Shown here one piece after another: positions 63,487 to 64,000 of a stretch of DNA of 64,000 nt. Position 1 is the stretch's first letter. Every line of letters begins with the position of its first letter. Below the pieces are notes generated by a model, which saw only the letters and a list, made by a program, of their open reading frames with translations, made no database searches and had not been told where the DNA came from. Source of the stretch: Sapria himalayana (Eukaryota > Streptophyta > Magnoliopsida > Malpighiales > Rafflesiaceae); the NCBI GenBank assembly GCA_029783825.1, contig JAREIK010010171.1:59904-123903 (forward strand). Reading direction: 5' to 3'. The position numbers and the translations under genes were made by a program.

Positions 63487-64000
63487 ATGTCAAGAACTAG
63501 TGATGCTCGTGATGATGGAGTAAACATCCAAGAACTATTTGAACGACTTAGTCGTCAATTAACCGATGTGCAAGGGAGCATTCGGGGTCTTAACGACGAG
63601 TTACCCGGATTGAAGGAGCACATGTTACCAACTATGGTCTACAAGATCGAGGAGAAAAGGAATCTTTGCGGGGTAACAAAATAATCTTATTTGTGAAGAT
63701 GAGGTGGAGTCAATTGTTGGTGAAATGAACCATACATTCCACGACAACCAAGGAGAAATTCCATGAATCATGACCCCATGAGGAACATCAAGGTCTCTAT
63801 TCCTTCATTCAAAGGAGACACGGATCAGAGGCCTACTTTGAGTGGGAAAAGGATCGAGAATATATTCGATTGCTACAACTACATCGATGAGCATAAGGTA
63901 CGATTGGCGTGTTGGAATTTTCTGGATATGCTCTTATTTGGTGGGAACAATTGTGTTCTACTCGACGAAAAATGAGGGAAGGCCTTTGAGATGTGGGAAC
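63487..64000 (+). pseudogene. Unit 8 gag, partial at window edge
   Basis: The first ~510 bp of gag, C-type (attgaagg, tatggtc, aaggaatc, and TGG retained). The frame breaks after about 36 codons at a lost base near 63597 (aacgacgag). Further indels lie near 63650 (extra gag), 63679, 63725, 63826, 63848, 63910, 63984 and 63992. The element continues beyond the window. Confidence 0.88.

Larger units (their letters stand above)
21034..64000 (+). mobile_element. Tandem array of a Ty3/gypsy (CRM-like) LTR retrotransposon
   Basis: Units are arranged LTR-internal-LTR-internal with each LTR shared by its neighbours. Gag start codons at 22462, 28330, 34198, 40066, 45934, 51799, 57644 and 63487 give spacings of 5868, 5868, 5868, 5868, 5865, 5845 and 5843. 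The domain order is gag, CCHC knuckle, protease, RT, RNase H, integrase with a GPF motif, so the superfamily is Ty3/gypsy. The frame reads through the polypurine tract and 169 nt into the 3' LTR, which starts TGATG. I associate this layout with the CRM chromovirus clade. No chromodomain is evident after the GPF motif. The array is open at the right edge. No intact polyprotein exists, so any movement would need proteins supplied by another copy. Confidence 0.93.

Noticed and set aside
21034..64000. Independent nested insertions of the same retrotransposon
   Set aside because: Nested insertions would give two LTRs and a target duplication per element. Here one LTR lies between adjacent internal regions, and the units share lesions.

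Overview
The window is nuclear DNA of a flowering plant, AT-rich and heterochromatic in character. I found no intact host gene and no RNA gene. Everything recognisable is a mobile element, a tandem repeat or a gene fragment: a decayed En/Spm-type CACTA DNA transposon, a large tetranucleotide satellite, and a long head-to-tail array of a Ty3/gypsy LTR retrotransposon.

Layout. 1-959 is unassigned flank. 960-14167 is a CACTA transposon: its two ends share inverted terminal and subterminal motifs, and it holds a decayed TNPD-type transposase on the minus strand (3155-6851). It also contains about five copies of an AT-rich ~550 bp tandem repeat (about 8555-11815), a 500 bp solo-LTR-like insertion (10295-10794), and two exons of a leucine-rich-repeat receptor-kinase-like gene with splice sites preserved (12655-12917). 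14168-21033 is a 6.9 kb diverged (TCTA)n satellite that carries an internal ~3.7 kb duplication.

21034-64000 is a tandem array of one LTR retrotransposon in the form LTR-internal-LTR-internal..., with neighbouring units sharing one LTR. Eight LTRs (about 970 bp, TGATG...TATCA), seven complete internal regions (about 4.9 kb) and the start of an eighth are visible; the period is 5868 bp and the array runs off the right edge. Each internal region has a primer binding site matching the 3' end of initiator-Met tRNA, a non-coding A-rich leader, one gag-protease-RT-RNaseH-integrase reading frame, and a polypurine tract. The frame continues 169 nt into the 3' LTR. That overlap, the TGATG start and the domain order point to the CRM (centromeric retrotransposon) chromovirus clade, a tentative assignment. 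No unit has an intact polyprotein.

How the parts relate. The first LTR begins exactly at TG inside the TCTA satellite, so the satellite looks like the original target. Units fall into blocks that share the same stop codons and indels: A (units 1-2), B (units 3-5 and the 5' part of 6) and C (3' part of 6, unit 7, unit 8). This means the array grew by duplicating whole units after they had already been inactivated, satellite-fashion, rather than by repeated retrotransposition. Single-base indels become steadily denser from unit 5 to the right edge, which looks like falling sequence accuracy and should temper any reading of the frameshifts there.
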